Source: Natrialba hulunbeirensis JCM 10989
GTDB taxonomy: Archaea > Halobacteriota > Halobacteria > Halobacteriales > Natrialbaceae
Assembly (NCBI RefSeq): GCF_000337575.1
Contig: NZ_AOIM01000036.1
Span: 1 to 64,000 of the forward strand
Direction: 5' to 3'
Length of the DNA stretch: 64,000 nt
Part shown: positions 52,864 to 61,896 of the stretch, piece by piece
Layout: each line of letters begins with the position of its first letter
Numbering within the stretch: the stretch's first letter is position 1
The notes under the pieces: model-generated
Told to the model about the DNA's origin: nothing
Database searches by the model: none
Seen by the model: only the letters and a program-made list of their open reading frames with translations
Translations under genes and position numbers: made by a program

Positions 52864-54015
52864 ATGAGACCGGAGTTACGACCGATCTCGGAGCAGGTCA
52901 TCGTCATCACCGGTGCCTCGTCCGGCATCGGATTGACCACCGCGCGAATGGCGGCCGACCGCGGTGCACGACTGGTCCTTGCGGCACGGAGCGAAGAGGC
53001 GCTGCAGGAACTAAAGCAGGAGCTAACGGAGCAGGGCCACGATGTAGAGTACGTCGTCGCCGACGTCCGCGAGCCCGAGGATATCCGTACCATCTCGCAA
53101 ACCGCACAGGACACCTACGGCGGCTACGATACGTGGATCAACGGCGCCGCTGTCTCCATCTACGGCAAACTGCGAGACGTTCCACTCGAGGACCTCAAGT
53201 CACAGTTCGACACCAACGTCTGGGGACTGCTCTACGGCTCCTTCGAGGCGGCCGAGCACCTGCGGGACCGCGAGGGCGGCGGTGCGATTATCAATATCGG
53301 CAGCATCGCCTCCGAACGCGCGTTTCTCATGCAGGGTAGCTACTCGGCCTCTAAACACGCCGTCAAGGGATTCACTGACGCGCTGCGGATGGAACTCGAG
53401 AAGGAGGGCGCGCCAGTGTCGGTGACGCTCATCAAACCCAGTGCGATCGACACGCCGTATCCAGAACACGCGAAGAACTACATGGACCAGGAGGCGACGG
53501 TTCCAGCGCCCGTCTACGCCCCGGAAACAGTCGCGAGAGCGATTCTCCACGCGGCCGAGGAGCCACAGCGGGAGGTGACCGTCGGCGGCGGTGGCAAAGC
53601 GCTTACCGTCGCGAGCAAGTACGCACCGCGGCTCCTCGATCGCGTCATGGAAGCGATGTTTATCGAGCAACAACAACGGGACCGACCGGCCAGCGAGGGT
53701 ACTGAAGCCGAGGCGGACAGCGGTCTCGAGGAGCCCTCCGCGGGCGGCGAACTCGCCGAGCGCGGCGAGTACGAGGGCCACGTCGCTGAGACGAGTCTCT
53801 ACACGAGACTCACCCAGCGCCGGTCGGTTTCGACCTCGGCACTCGCCGGCCTGGGTGCAGTCGTCGGATACGCAGGCTACAGGGTACTGCGCAGCATGAA
53901 ATCAGCAGGGAAAACTGAGAGTGCGTCGAAACTGCCCCCATCCCAGAACCAGCAATCCGAGCAACCGCAGTCGCAGTCTACTGCACAGCAACTCAGAAAC
54001 ACGCTACGTATTTGA
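52864..54015 (+). CDS. SDR-family oxidoreductase with a C-terminal membrane-like extension
   Basis: The 383-residue protein has a standard SDR core (about 8-250: VIVITGASSGIGLTTARMAA, WINGAAVSIYGKL, IINIGSIASERAFLMQGSYS, SASKHAVKGFTDALRMEL). The core is followed by some 130 extra residues. These include an acidic stretch (GTEAEADSGLEEPSAGGELA), a hydrophobic segment (about 330-347, SALAGLGAVVGYAGYRVL) and a Gln/Ser-rich tail. Long SDRs of this type are common in haloarchaea and bacteria. The substrate is unknown. Its last 12 bases overlap the opposite-strand acetyltransferase end. Confidence 0.88.
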   Translation: MRPELRPISEQVIVITGASSGIGLTTARMAADRGARLVLAARSEEALQELKQELTEQGHDVEYVVADVREPEDIRTISQTAQDTYGGYDTWINGAAVSIYGKLRDVPLEDLKSQFDTNVWGLLYGSFEAAEHLRDREGGGAIINIGSIASERAFLMQGSYSASKHAVKGFTDALRMELEKEGAPVSVTLIKPSAIDTPYPEHAKNYMDQEATVPAPVYAPETVARAILHAAEEPQREVTVGGGGKALTVASKYAPRLLDRVMEAMFIEQQQRDRPASEGTEAEADSGLEEPSAGGELAERGEYEGHVAETSLYTRLTQRRSVSTSALAGLGAVVGYAGYRVLRSMKSAGKTESASKLPPSQNQQSEQPQSQSTAQQLRNTLRI

Positions 54016-54540
54016 TCCGGCACCCGCACTCGAGTCCCCAAGCGATCGTTCCATCGCCACGTGCGGAATCCCCGCCTCCTCGAATTCGTCGCCGTACGTC
54101 TCGTAGCCGAGTCCCTCGTAGAATCCTGCGGCGTGCGTCTGCGCGTGGAGTTTGAGCGTCTCCAGTGACTGCTCGCGTGCCTCCGTCTCGAGTGCCTCCA
54201 TGAGCGCGCGGCCGACACCTGTGCCGCGGTGGGACTCGAGTACCGCGACGCGTTCGACCTTCCCGGTGGCCTGGTCGACGGTGCGAAGGCGGGCGGCACC
54301 GATGGGGGTTGCTGTGCTCGAGTCGTCTTCGGCCTCGTCATCGCTGTCGGCGTACGCGACGAAGTGCACCGCCGCCGCATCCGGTTCGTCGTGCTCGTCG
54401 TACTCGAGTTCCTCGTCGACGTCCTGTTCGTCGACGAAGACATCGTAGCGAACGTCGAAGGCGTCCTCGAGTTCGCTCTGAGCAGTGGCGACGCGGACGG
54501 TTGGGGGGTTGGTTGTGCCTGTTTGTGCGTTCGGTTCCAT
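54004..54540 (-). CDS. GNAT-family N-acetyltransferase
   Basis: The 178-residue protein has the GNAT fold. The N-terminal strand-helix is AFDVRYDVFVDEQDVDEELE and the acetyl-CoA loop (motif A) is KVERVAVLESHRGTGVGRAL (about 92-111). Motif B residues HAAGFYEGLGYETYGDEFE and a C-terminal GIPHVAMER follow. It resembles ElaA/YjdJ-type acyltransferases of broad specificity. The EDDSSTATP loop is acidic and variable. The gene is tail to tail with the SDR gene, with a 12-base overlap. Substrate unknown. Confidence 0.9.
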   Translation of the reverse strand: MEPNAQTGTTNPPTVRVATAQSELEDAFDVRYDVFVDEQDVDEELEYDEHDEPDAAAVHFVAYADSDDEAEDDSSTATPIGAARLRTVDQATGKVERVAVLESHRGTGVGRALMEALETEAREQSLETLKLHAQTHAAGFYEGLGYETYGDEFEEAGIPHVAMERSLGDSSAGAGSNT

Positions 54541-54728
54541 TGTGTTCGTGTTCTGCCCGAGGTATGGAGAGCGTTACGGGACGCTCTGCTGGTTCGCGTC
54601 AGTGCCAGTGTGGGTCAGACGCGGGTGTCTGTCTTGAGGGAGGGACCCGACAAAAAAGCGAAAAGCGAAAAGCGAATTCGAACGAGTCGCAAGTCAGTGT
54701 CGCTGGTTCTGACTCGCCGAAATCCGGT

Positions 54729-55991
54729 CTACGACAGCTGTTCGATGTTTGCGACGACTTCGTCAGCGAACTCGCTGGTGGCGAGCTTCTCGGCGTCCTC
54801 AAGCTGGCGCTCGAGGTCGTACGTGACCTTGCCCGAGGAGATGGTCTCCTCGACGGCGTCGCGCACGAGGTCTGCGGCGTCGTTCCAGCCCATGTACTCG
54901 AGCATCATGCGGCCCGAGAGGATCATCGCGGTCGGGTTGACCTTGTCCTGGCCCTCGTACTTCGGTGCGGAGCCGTGGACAGGTTCGGCGAGCAGGCGGC
55001 CGTCGCCGAAGTTGGCGCCGGGTGCGATGCCGAGGCCACCGATCTGTGCGCCGGCGGCGTCGGACATGTAGTCGCCGTTCAGGTTCATCGTGGCGATGAC
55101 GTCGTAGTTGTCCGTCCGGGTCAGCAGCTGCTGGAGCATGTTGTCAGCGATGCGGTCGTTGACGACGAGCGTGTCGTCGTCGACTTCGCCGTCTTGCTCC
55201 TCCCAGAGGGTGTCCTCGGTGATGACTTCGTCGCCGTACTCCTCTTCTGCGACCTCGTAGCCCCAGTCACGGAACTGGCCTTCGGTGAACTTCATGATGT
55301 TCCCCTTGTGGACCAGCGTGACCGAGTCACGGTCGTGCTCGAGTGCGTAGTCGATCGCGCGGCGGACGAGACGCTTCGTTCCGAACTCCGTGATCGGCTT
55401 GACGCCGATGCCGACGGGACCGTCGTGGATGATGTCGGTTTCGCCCATCTCGTCTTCGACGAACTCCTTGACCTGCTGGACTTCGTCGGAGCCGGCTTCC
55501 CACTCGATGCCGGCGTAGACGTCTTCCGTGTTCTCGCGGAAGGTGACCATGTCCATCTGCTCGGGTTCGGAGACAGGAGACGGAACGCCGTCGAGGTGGT
55601 AGGTCGGGCGAACGTTCGCGTAGAGATCCAGAAGCTTGCGCAGACCGACGTTCAGCGAGCGGAAACCGGCGCCGACGGGCGTCGTGAGCGGACCCTTGAT
55701 GGCGACGCGGTGTTCTTTGATTGCCTCGACGGTCTCGTCCGGGAGGTTCTCGTCGTACATCTCGCGGGCGGACTCGCCGGCGTAGACGCGCATCCAGTTG
55801 ATCTCTCGGCCGGTCGCCTCGGCGGCGGCCTCGAGGACCTGCTGTGCGGCTGGGCCGACGTCGCTACCGACGCCGTCGCCGTGGATGATCGGGATAATCG
55901 GGTTGTCAGGGACTTCGAGTTCGGTCTCGCTCCCCTCTTTCAGCGTGATCTTTTCTCCCTCGTCAGGGACCTCGATCTTGTCGTAGCTCAT
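54729..55991 (-). CDS. icd: Isocitrate dehydrogenase (NADP-type)
   Basis: From ATG 55991 the 420-residue enzyme converts isocitrate to 2-oxoglutarate in the citric acid cycle. Typical motifs are PIIPIIHGDGVGSDVGPAA (about 29-48), IKGPLTTPVGAGFRSLNVGL and RKLLDLYANVRPTYHL (substrate Arg residues). FRENTEDVYAGIEWEAGSDE, VHKGNIMKFTEGQFRDWGYE and GDYMSDAAGAQIGGLGIAPG (metal-binding Asp) follow. The length and pattern match haloarchaeal NADP-linked forms; cofactor choice is inferred. Upstream in-frame sequence (to 56132) lacks family similarity. Confidence 0.96.
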   Translation of the reverse strand: MSYDKIEVPDEGEKITLKEGSETELEVPDNPIIPIIHGDGVGSDVGPAAQQVLEAAAEATGREINWMRVYAGESAREMYDENLPDETVEAIKEHRVAIKGPLTTPVGAGFRSLNVGLRKLLDLYANVRPTYHLDGVPSPVSEPEQMDMVTFRENTEDVYAGIEWEAGSDEVQQVKEFVEDEMGETDIIHDGPVGIGVKPITEFGTKRLVRRAIDYALEHDRDSVTLVHKGNIMKFTEGQFRDWGYEVAEEEYGDEVITEDTLWEEQDGEVDDDTLVVNDRIADNMLQQLLTRTDNYDVIATMNLNGDYMSDAAGAQIGGLGIAPGANFGDGRLLAEPVHGSAPKYEGQDKVNPTAMILSGRMMLEYMGWNDAADLVRDAVEETISSGKVTYDLERQLEDAEKLATSEFADEVVANIEQLS

Positions 55992-56168
55992 CTCGTCTGT
56001 ACGGTTCTTCGACTGGGGTAAAAGGGCTACCATTTCGTTCGAAGAACGGCAAATATTGCACAGGCCGGACCGCTGCCGGGATTCGTCTGGATCGTAGTGG
56101 ATCGCCTCTACTGTGCACAGCCACCGGTGCACCCACGACGCTGTGCAGTGTCAAACCAGGTCTGTCAG

Positions 56169-56534
56169 TCAGGATCGCAGGTCGTCGGAGCCGCTGTCTC
56201 TCTCCCGCTCTCTGTCGTCGTGTTCCGGACGTGAACGGCCGCTGTCTGATCCGCGAATTGGAGTCGTATCGTGCCAGTATCGTGCGATCAGTCCGGTGCC
56301 GACGGCGATAGTTCCAACGCCGAGCATACCGAGCAGGAACTGAAACTCCGTCGAGAGCCACCCCTCCCGATACGTGGCCCAGAGCGTCGCGAGAACCGTA
56401 ATACCGATGACGACGACCGTCGACCCGAGGTCGACACGATCCGCCTCATCGTCTAGCGCCAGCCGTCCCACTGCGAACAGCGACAGTAGCGCACAGAACC
56501 CGGCGAGCAACACGGCTGGCGTCATCGTCGTCAT
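56169..56534 (-). CDS. Small membrane protein, function unknown
   Basis: The 121-residue protein has three hydrophobic segments (about 5-26, 38-54, 64-86) and a hydrophilic, charged C-terminal tail (about 90-121, rich in Asp/Arg/Ser). This is the usual build of small haloarchaeal integral membrane proteins with a cytoplasmic tail. It lies downstream of isoaspartyl peptidase in reverse orientation. No motif or family is recognised. Confidence 0.6.
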   Translation of the reverse strand: MTTMTPAVLLAGFCALLSLFAVGRLALDDEADRVDLGSTVVVIGITVLATLWATYREGWLSTEFQFLLGMLGVGTIAVGTGLIARYWHDTTPIRGSDSGRSRPEHDDRERERDSGSDDLRS

Positions 56535-56669
56535 CCGTTCTCAGGCGTCGGCCGTAAGTGTGTGGGTTTCGGCCAGTGTCCTGTGCCGCTGCCGTCGCCG
56601 TGAACCGCCAGCCGTGCCTGGATCGCTGAAACCCAAAGGTCGTTATAATCCGTCTGTGAAAGCCCGTCC

Positions 56670-57620
56670 ATGCAGGTACTCGTTCACGGTGGAGCCGGTA
56701 GCGACCCCGACGAACCAGCCCCGAGACAGGCCGTCCTCGACGAGGCAGCCGAAACCAGTGCAGCGACGAGCGACCCGGTCGACGCCGTCGAGGCAGCGAT
56801 TCACGTCCTCGAGTCCTCGCCGCGGTTCAACGCCGGCGTCGGCAGCGCCGTCCAGAGCGACGGCGCGATCCGTACGGATGCAGGCATCATGACCGACGAC
56901 CGCGCTGTCGGCGCAGCCTGCTCGATGCCGAACGTCGAACACGCCGTCAGCGTCGCCCGCGTCGTCATGGAGGACACCCCCCACGGGTTCGTCTCCGGGG
57001 AGCACGCCGTCGAACTCGCCGAGGCGTTCGACGTCGAGACCGGTGTCGACCTCTGGTCTGAGCGAACGCGCGAGAAGTGGGCCGAGACCGAAGCGGATCG
57101 GCCGACCGACGGCGTGGCGAGCGAACTCGAGTGGATCCAGGATCAGTACGGACAGACTGATCCGGGTGGCCGTGACGAAGATAGCGACGGGGAGACAGCC
57201 ACCACGGAACAGACCGAAACCGGCGCACGCGACGGCGATCTGGACCACGACACCGTCGGTGCGGTCGCGTTCGACGGTGAGCACCTCGCCGCGGCGACCT
57301 CGACCGGCGGACGCTGGCTCGCGCTCGCAGGCCGCGTCGGTGACGTCCCGCAGGTCGGCTCCGGATTCTACTGCTCACCCGCTGCTGCGGTCAGCGCGAC
57401 CGGGGCCGGCGAGGACATTGCCCGCGTCACGCTCTCTCGGCGGGTCGCTCGTCACGTCGAACGCGGACTCGACGCCGACGCAGCGGCCGAACTCGCGATC
57501 GACGAGTTCGCCGAACTCACCGGATCGACGGCCGGCGTGATCGCGGTCGACTCGAGTGGAACGCTCGGATCGGCGTTCAACAGTTCGATGATGCAGACGG
57601 CGCGGGCGACGACGCGGTGA
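56670..57620 (+). CDS. Isoaspartyl peptidase/L-asparaginase (Ntn-hydrolase)
   Basis: The 316-residue protein is a plant-type asparaginase precursor. The alpha part has FNAGVGSAVQSDGAIRTDAG (about 52-72) and VARVVMEDTPHGFVSGEHAV. Autocleavage should occur before the nucleophile Thr in HDTVGAVAFDG (about 194), and the beta part shows GGRWLALAGRVGDVPQVGSGFYCS and TGAGEDI. A variable Asp/Glu-rich linker (about 165-190) precedes the cleavage site. It removes isoaspartyl residues and/or splits asparagine. It is followed by methionine aminopeptidase in the same direction. Confidence 0.92.
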   Translation: MQVLVHGGAGSDPDEPAPRQAVLDEAAETSAATSDPVDAVEAAIHVLESSPRFNAGVGSAVQSDGAIRTDAGIMTDDRAVGAACSMPNVEHAVSVARVVMEDTPHGFVSGEHAVELAEAFDVETGVDLWSERTREKWAETEADRPTDGVASELEWIQDQYGQTDPGGRDEDSDGETATTEQTETGARDGDLDHDTVGAVAFDGEHLAAATSTGGRWLALAGRVGDVPQVGSGFYCSPAAAVSATGAGEDIARVTLSRRVARHVERGLDADAAAELAIDEFAELTGSTAGVIAVDSSGTLGSAFNSSMMQTARATTR

Positions 57621-57726
57621 CGGTCGACTACGGTGGGTTGGAGGCGGAGTGCTGAACAGCGGTTTCCGGACGGCTGCGGCGATCCGAGGCGGAACCTCTT
57701 TTTGTCGACCGGTCCAACCCGGAGGC

Positions 57727-58626
57727 ATGGCCGAATCCGAGGACGTGGACCTCCAGTCCGAGCAGTACGAGAAGCACCGCGAAGCGGGCGAGATTCTCGC
57801 CCAGGTGCGCACAGAGACAGCCGACCGCGTCGAGGTTGGTGCGAGCCACCTCGAGGTCGCCGAGTACGCCGAGGACCGTATCCGCGAACTCGGCGGGAAG
57901 CCGGCGTTCCCGGTCAACATTTCGATCGACGAGGAGGCGGCTCACGCGACGCCCTCGATCGACGACGACTCGACGTTCGGCGAGGAGATGATCAACCTGG
58001 ATATCGGCGTTCACATCGATGGCTGGCTCGCCGACACTGCGATCACTGTCGACCTCTCGGGCAATCCCGAACTCGCCGAAGCCTCCGAACAGGCTCTCGA
58101 GGCCGCCCTCGAGGTCGTCGAACCCGGCGTCGAAACCGGTGAAATCGGCGCAGAGATCGAGGATGTGATCAACGGCTACGGCTACAACCCGGTCGTCAAC
58201 CTGACCGGTCACGGGCTCGGTCACTGGGAACAGCACACCAGTCCAAACATCCCGAACCGCGCGGTTTCGCAGGGAACGACGCTCGAAGTCGGCGATGTCG
58301 TCGCGATCGAACCGTTCGCGACCGACGGCGGCGGGAAGGTCACCGAAGGTGCGAGCGAGGAGATTTTCGCACTCGAGCGCGAGGGAACCGTCCGCAACCG
58401 GCAGGCCCGCGAGGCACTCGATCAGATCTCCGAGGAGTTCCGAACGTTGCCGTTTGCCACCCGCTGGCTCGAGACCGACCGCGCTGAGATGGCGCTGCGG
58501 CGACTCAAACGAAACAACATCGTCCACGGCTATCCGGTGTTGCAGGAAGACGAGGGTCATCTCGTCAGCCAGAAAGAACACACCCTGATCGTCACCGAGA
58601 ACGGGTGTGAAGTGACGACGGAGTAG
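57727..58626 (+). CDS. map: Methionine aminopeptidase, type II
   Basis: From ATG 57727 the 299-residue enzyme removes the initiator Met. All five metal ligands can be placed: Asp in INLDIGVHIDGWLADTA (two Asp, about 92 and 103), His in GHGLGHWEQHTSP, Glu in VAIEPFATDG and Glu in SQKEHTLIV near the end. The type II insert is present between the helices (about 192-260). It lies 106 bases after the isoaspartyl peptidase gene on the same strand. Confidence 0.96.
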   Translation: MAESEDVDLQSEQYEKHREAGEILAQVRTETADRVEVGASHLEVAEYAEDRIRELGGKPAFPVNISIDEEAAHATPSIDDDSTFGEEMINLDIGVHIDGWLADTAITVDLSGNPELAEASEQALEAALEVVEPGVETGEIGAEIEDVINGYGYNPVVNLTGHGLGHWEQHTSPNIPNRAVSQGTTLEVGDVVAIEPFATDGGGKVTEGASEEIFALEREGTVRNRQAREALDQISEEFRTLPFATRWLETDRAEMALRRLKRNNIVHGYPVLQEDEGHLVSQKEHTLIVTENGCEVTTE

Positions 58627-58649
58627 TCACTCACGGCTGGTCGCTGTAC

Positions 58650-58688
58650 GTGTCAGTGTCAGTGTCCATGCCAGTGTCAGTGTCTGTG
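58650..58688. repeat. Imperfect GTGTCA hexanucleotide tract
   Basis: Six to seven imperfect copies of a GTGTCA/GTGTCC unit lie in the gap between methionine aminopeptidase and the DUF7835 gene. It is one of several short hexanucleotide tracts in the window, and the only one here in a non-coding position. Confidence 0.6.
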
Positions 58689-58803
58689 GCGGATGGCGGA
58701 ATTAGGAGGACAGCAGTGCGGTCGTCACGTCCAACGGCGGAGACATACCGCAGACGGGGAGCACTTCGACAGCGATTCGCTCGGCTGAGTCCGAATCGAC
58801 ACG

Positions 58804-59004
58804 TTAGGCGTTGTTCATGCGCTGGCTCGACCGATTGCCACAGCGCTGGCACTCACAGACGCGATACGGTTCGCGGGAGAACTGTGCGTTTTCCTTTTTG
58901 ACGCTTTCTGTGCGAATCTGTACGGAAACCTCATGCAGCGTATTCAGTTCGCAGTCGTCGCAGTATTCGGTAAGCCCGTTTATAGAGTCGTCCGTCGTTG
59001 CCAT
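58804..59004 (-). CDS. DUF7835-type zinc beta-ribbon protein
   Basis: The 66-residue protein has two Cys pairs, YCDDCELNTLHEVSVQIRTE (about 15-18) and RVCECQRCGNRSSQRM (about 48-56), typical of a zinc ribbon. The tiny size, conserved basic middle (KKENAQFSREPYR) and haloarchaeal distribution fit DUF7835. Its role is unknown; nucleic-acid binding is a guess. A TTTAAG box at about 59029-59035 lies 27-31 bases upstream, fitting a leaderless message. Confidence 0.85.
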   Translation of the reverse strand: MATTDDSINGLTEYCDDCELNTLHEVSVQIRTESVKKENAQFSREPYRVCECQRCGNRSSQRMNNA

Positions 59005-59277
59005 TGAGAAAAGAGTAGCTACAGTGAACTCTTAAATGCGCGTCTCATTTCGAATACTGAGTCATAACATCTGATATATCTAACGACGACCTAAGAGAAG
59101 CGGAGACAGTTTATACGACGTCCAGCAACCTCCAATCGAATTTCGAGCTACCCGTTACCAAGACAAGAGTCAACAACCATCTATAAAAGCGTTCCTGATT
59201 TCCATTGCACACAGAAATAGCGAGCAACAGCGCTTGCGAGACACAACCAGTAAGGAGTGTCACGCGCTAGCTCCGCC

Positions 59278-59817
59278 ATGGAACAGGTGTTTGCCCCGTG
59301 GCGAATCGAGTGGATCAAACGGGACAAGGAAACCCCCGACGTCGACGACTGCGTTTTCTGTGAATTCCCCGAACGGGACGACGACCGGGAGAACCGCATC
59401 GTCGCCCGCAGCGAACACGCGTTCGTCCTTCTGAACAACTATCCCTACAATCCAGGGCACGTGATGGTGATTCCGAACCGCCACACCGGTGACTACGCCG
59501 ACCTCAGCGACGAGGAACTACTCGACCATGCCCGACTGAAACAGCGTACGTTCGATGCACTCGAGTCCGCCCTGCAGCCGGACGGGTTCAACGCCGGACT
59601 CAACCTGGGGGAGGGTGCCGGCGGCTCGATTGGGGATCACCTCCACACGCACGTCGTTCCGCGCTGGCAGGGTGATACGAACTTCATGCCGGTGATCAGC
59701 GACACGACGGTGATCGTCGAAGCGCTCGCAGAGACGTACACACACGTCCACGAGGCGTTTGCCGACCAGGAGGGAGCGACCGTTCCGAACTCGGACCGAG
59801 CCGTCGTCTTCGAGTGA
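59278..59817 (+). CDS. HIT-family nucleotide hydrolase/phosphorylase
   Basis: The 179-residue protein (ATG 59278) has the histidine-triad motif in IGDHLHTHVVPRWQGDTNFM (about 110-130). The N-terminal part holds a CVFCEFPERDD motif, NYPYNPGHVMVIPNRHTGDY and FNAGLNLGEGAGGS. This resembles Ap4A phosphorylase/HIT hydrolases that clear dinucleoside polyphosphates or adenylylated products. A strong TATA-like TCTATAAAAG at about 59180 implies a leader of some 70 bases. The next gene, a cupin, lies 63 bases downstream in the same direction. Confidence 0.93.
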   Translation: MEQVFAPWRIEWIKRDKETPDVDDCVFCEFPERDDDRENRIVARSEHAFVLLNNYPYNPGHVMVIPNRHTGDYADLSDEELLDHARLKQRTFDALESALQPDGFNAGLNLGEGAGGSIGDHLHTHVVPRWQGDTNFMPVISDTTVIVEALAETYTHVHEAFADQEGATVPNSDRAVVFE

Positions 59818-59880
59818 GACTGCAGTACGGGTCCGGCGGTCCGTACGTTTTTGCCCCAGTGTCTCGTGGTCACAGACAGC

Positions 59881-60291
59881 ATGGAATACGACGTCGTACA
59901 CACCGACGATGTGCCGTTGACGGATCTCTCGGAGATCGACGAGGTGCCACCAGATCTCCAGATCAGAGCGATCGACGACTTTCTGCCGAGTGATCACCTC
60001 CAGCTCAAACTCTGGTACTTCGAGCCCGGCGAGGAGATCCAGTACCACGCCCACGCGGAACAAGAGGAGCTGTACTACGTCCTCGAGGGCGAGTTCTCGC
60101 TGAAACTCGGGCGATCCGGCGAGGAAGAGTACGTCGAGGCCGGACCGGGCACGTTCTGGGTGGCAAAACCGGAAATCGGTCACGGCCATCGGAACGTCGG
60201 CGACGAGGAAGGCGTCGTGCTCGCGATCGGTGCGCCAGCCGTTGAGGATCCGGGACTGGATCCGCACGAACTGGACGCTGCTGACGAGTGA
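59881..60291 (+). CDS. Single-domain cupin protein
   Basis: From ATG 59881 the 136-residue protein holds the cupin motifs YHAHAEQEELYYVLEGEFSL (about 58-77) and GPGTFWVAKPEIGHGHRNVG (about 88-107). The ligand set H-x-H...E...H is complete, so it binds a metal ion. The N-terminal 40 residues are acidic. It belongs to a row of small redox and hydrolase genes (HIT, cupin, glutaredoxin-like, redoxin-like), but no shared pathway is evident. Confidence 0.9.
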   Translation: MEYDVVHTDDVPLTDLSEIDEVPPDLQIRAIDDFLPSDHLQLKLWYFEPGEEIQYHAHAEQEELYYVLEGEFSLKLGRSGEEEYVEAGPGTFWVAKPEIGHGHRNVGDEEGVVLAIGAPAVEDPGLDPHELDAADE

Positions 60292-60342
60292 TTGGTGCTG
60301 CGTTGTCGGAAGGTGTCGAAGGCTCTATCGGCCCACTCGCGC

Positions 60343-60579
60343 TCAGGCGTACGTCGACTCGAGATACTCGAGTATCCGTTCGGATTCGGCCATCGTCACG
60401 CCGTACTCGTCGTCGACGACGACCGGTACCTGGCGCTGGCCCGAGACGCGCTTGACTTCGTTTCGCTTCGAGTGTAATCCCTCGACCCAGACGCTCTCGA
60501 ATTCGATATCGAGTTCCTCGAGTTCGTCGACGATGATCTCACAGAACGGACAGCCCTCGAGTCGGTAGAGTGTAACCAT
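60343..60579 (-). CDS. Glutaredoxin/GST-N-like redox protein
   Basis: The 78-residue thioredoxin-fold protein starts VTLYRLEGCPFCEIIVDELEE, with the redox-active CPFC pair at residues 10-13. It ends with a cis-Pro motif (QRQVPVVVDDEYGVTMAESE) that binds thiol substrates. It is the small haloarchaeal type that may use a low-molecular-weight thiol such as gamma-glutamylcysteine. It is divergent from the redoxin-like gene next to it. No thioredoxin reductase is nearby. Confidence 0.9.
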   Translation of the reverse strand: MVTLYRLEGCPFCEIIVDELEELDIEFESVWVEGLHSKRNEVKRVSGQRQVPVVVDDEYGVTMAESERILEYLESTYA

Positions 60580-60699
60580 ACGCCCGCGTTCGTGGCGCGG
60601 TCCTAAAAGCGTAGGTGCAGTGTCAATCGGCTCCCGGCAGTTGCGAACGATAGCGTGGGGCGACCGGAGCTTTTTGTCACCCGCGGCCAACGTCAGGCC

Positions 60700-61182
60700 A
60701 TGGCACCGACCGAGGGCGATGTCGTTCCGAACTTCGAGGCCCCGCTGTGTGATGGAGAAACGTTCCGTTCGACCCCGCTTTCGGAGGCGCTTGGCCCACA
60801 CGGCGGCGTCCTCGTCTGCACTGGCTTCGCGTTCAGCGCAATCGCTCGAAACTGGTGGACGCGTCTCGTCCGCGCCGGCTGGGCAGAACTGGACGACGTG
60901 GCCGTCCTCGGCATCAGCCGCGACGGCCCCTACGCCCAGAACGAGTTTCTCCGCTGGCTCGGCAGTCCCGACGTCCGGTTCGTCGCCGACGTCGACGGTG
61001 CGGCGAGCGATGCACTCGAGTTACGCACGTCTCGAGATGGGATGGCGAACGTGTCGACGCCGTGGCGGGCGGCGGTCGTCGTCGATTCACAGCGGCGGGT
61101 GCAGTACGCGTTCGTCGCGGATGACTGGATTTCGCCGTTGCCGCAGGCGGAGATCGAGGCTGCGATCGATTCGTTGTCGTGA
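60700..61182 (+). CDS. Redoxin-domain protein lacking the peroxidatic Cys
   Basis: From ATG 60700 the 160-residue protein has the AhpC/TSA fold order: VVPNFEAPLCDGETFRSTPL at the N-terminus, VLVCTGFAFSAIARNWWTRL, VLGISRDGPYAQNEFLRWLG and a C-terminal RAAVVVDSQRRVQYAFVADD. In peroxiredoxins the active site is P-x-x-x-T-x-x-C; here the aligned segment FAFSAIA has Ala where Cys belongs. A peroxidase role is therefore unlikely unless the earlier VLVC Cys substitutes. It is divergent from a glutaredoxin-like gene. The in-frame leader before MAPTEG is not credible. Confidence 0.85.
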   Translation: MAPTEGDVVPNFEAPLCDGETFRSTPLSEALGPHGGVLVCTGFAFSAIARNWWTRLVRAGWAELDDVAVLGISRDGPYAQNEFLRWLGSPDVRFVADVDGAASDALELRTSRDGMANVSTPWRAAVVVDSQRRVQYAFVADDWISPLPQAEIEAAIDSLS

Positions 61183-61352
61183 GTGGGGACTCGAAAGAGG
61201 TGCCGAGCGGTAGGTGAGCCGTCAATGTGGTGCAGTGCAGCGCATGTCTGGTGGTTGTGGTTGCAATGTGGGAGGCACACGAACTCCCCACCGACGCCGG
61301 CTCTGAAGATAGACCGGTATGTATTTCTGCCCGATATTACAACCCAGTATAT

Positions 61353-61760
61353 ATGTCCCCTCCATCTTCGCCACCCTCCCCGCCGTCTGGTGACTCGTGG
61401 CCGACGGACGACTCGAGTACCCGCTCTCGCTCGTCGTCGCGGTCGAACAAGGGTGTTCCACTCGGACTGTGGATTATCGTCGGGATCGGTTTTCTCGGCG
61501 TGCTGGTCGGACTGTTCGCCTCGCTCGCACTCATCGGCGAGGGAGCAGGCGGCCTCGGGATGATCGTGCTCGCGCTGACCGCACTCGAGGCGGTCGTGCT
61601 CGTTGGGTTGCTCGGATTGCGCTACTGGGCACTTGTGGTCGCGCTCGTGGTCTACAGCTTCGGTGCACTGTTCGACCTGCTTACGGGTTCGTTGCTGGGG
61701 CTCATCGTGAGTATCATCATCGTCGGCTATTTGCTCTCGATTTCCGGGCGATTCGAGTGA
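61353..61760 (+). CDS. Membrane protein with a Ser/Pro-rich N-terminus
   Basis: From ATG 61353 the 135-residue protein begins with a Ser/Pro/Thr/Arg-rich soluble stretch (about 1-36). Three to four hydrophobic helices follow (about 38-58, 65-88, 92-108, 113-130). No family motif is recognised. The ATATATG context at the start supports a leaderless or short-leader message. Possibly a small transporter or channel subunit, but nothing supports a function. Confidence 0.6.
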   Translation: MSPPSSPPSPPSGDSWPTDDSSTRSRSSSRSNKGVPLGLWIIVGIGFLGVLVGLFASLALIGEGAGGLGMIVLALTALEAVVLVGLLGLRYWALVVALVVYSFGALFDLLTGSLLGLIVSIIIVGYLLSISGRFE

Positions 61761-61896
61761 GGCTGGGCAGTTTCGGTGTTTCGCAGCTGATTCTGCCAGT
61801 CTGAGACGCTGGCGAGGGGCACGATGTTGCGGTGTACGGAACACGCGAACACGCAATCACGCACGAAAAAGAGGGAAGTAGCTGTGGTCCGGCCGC

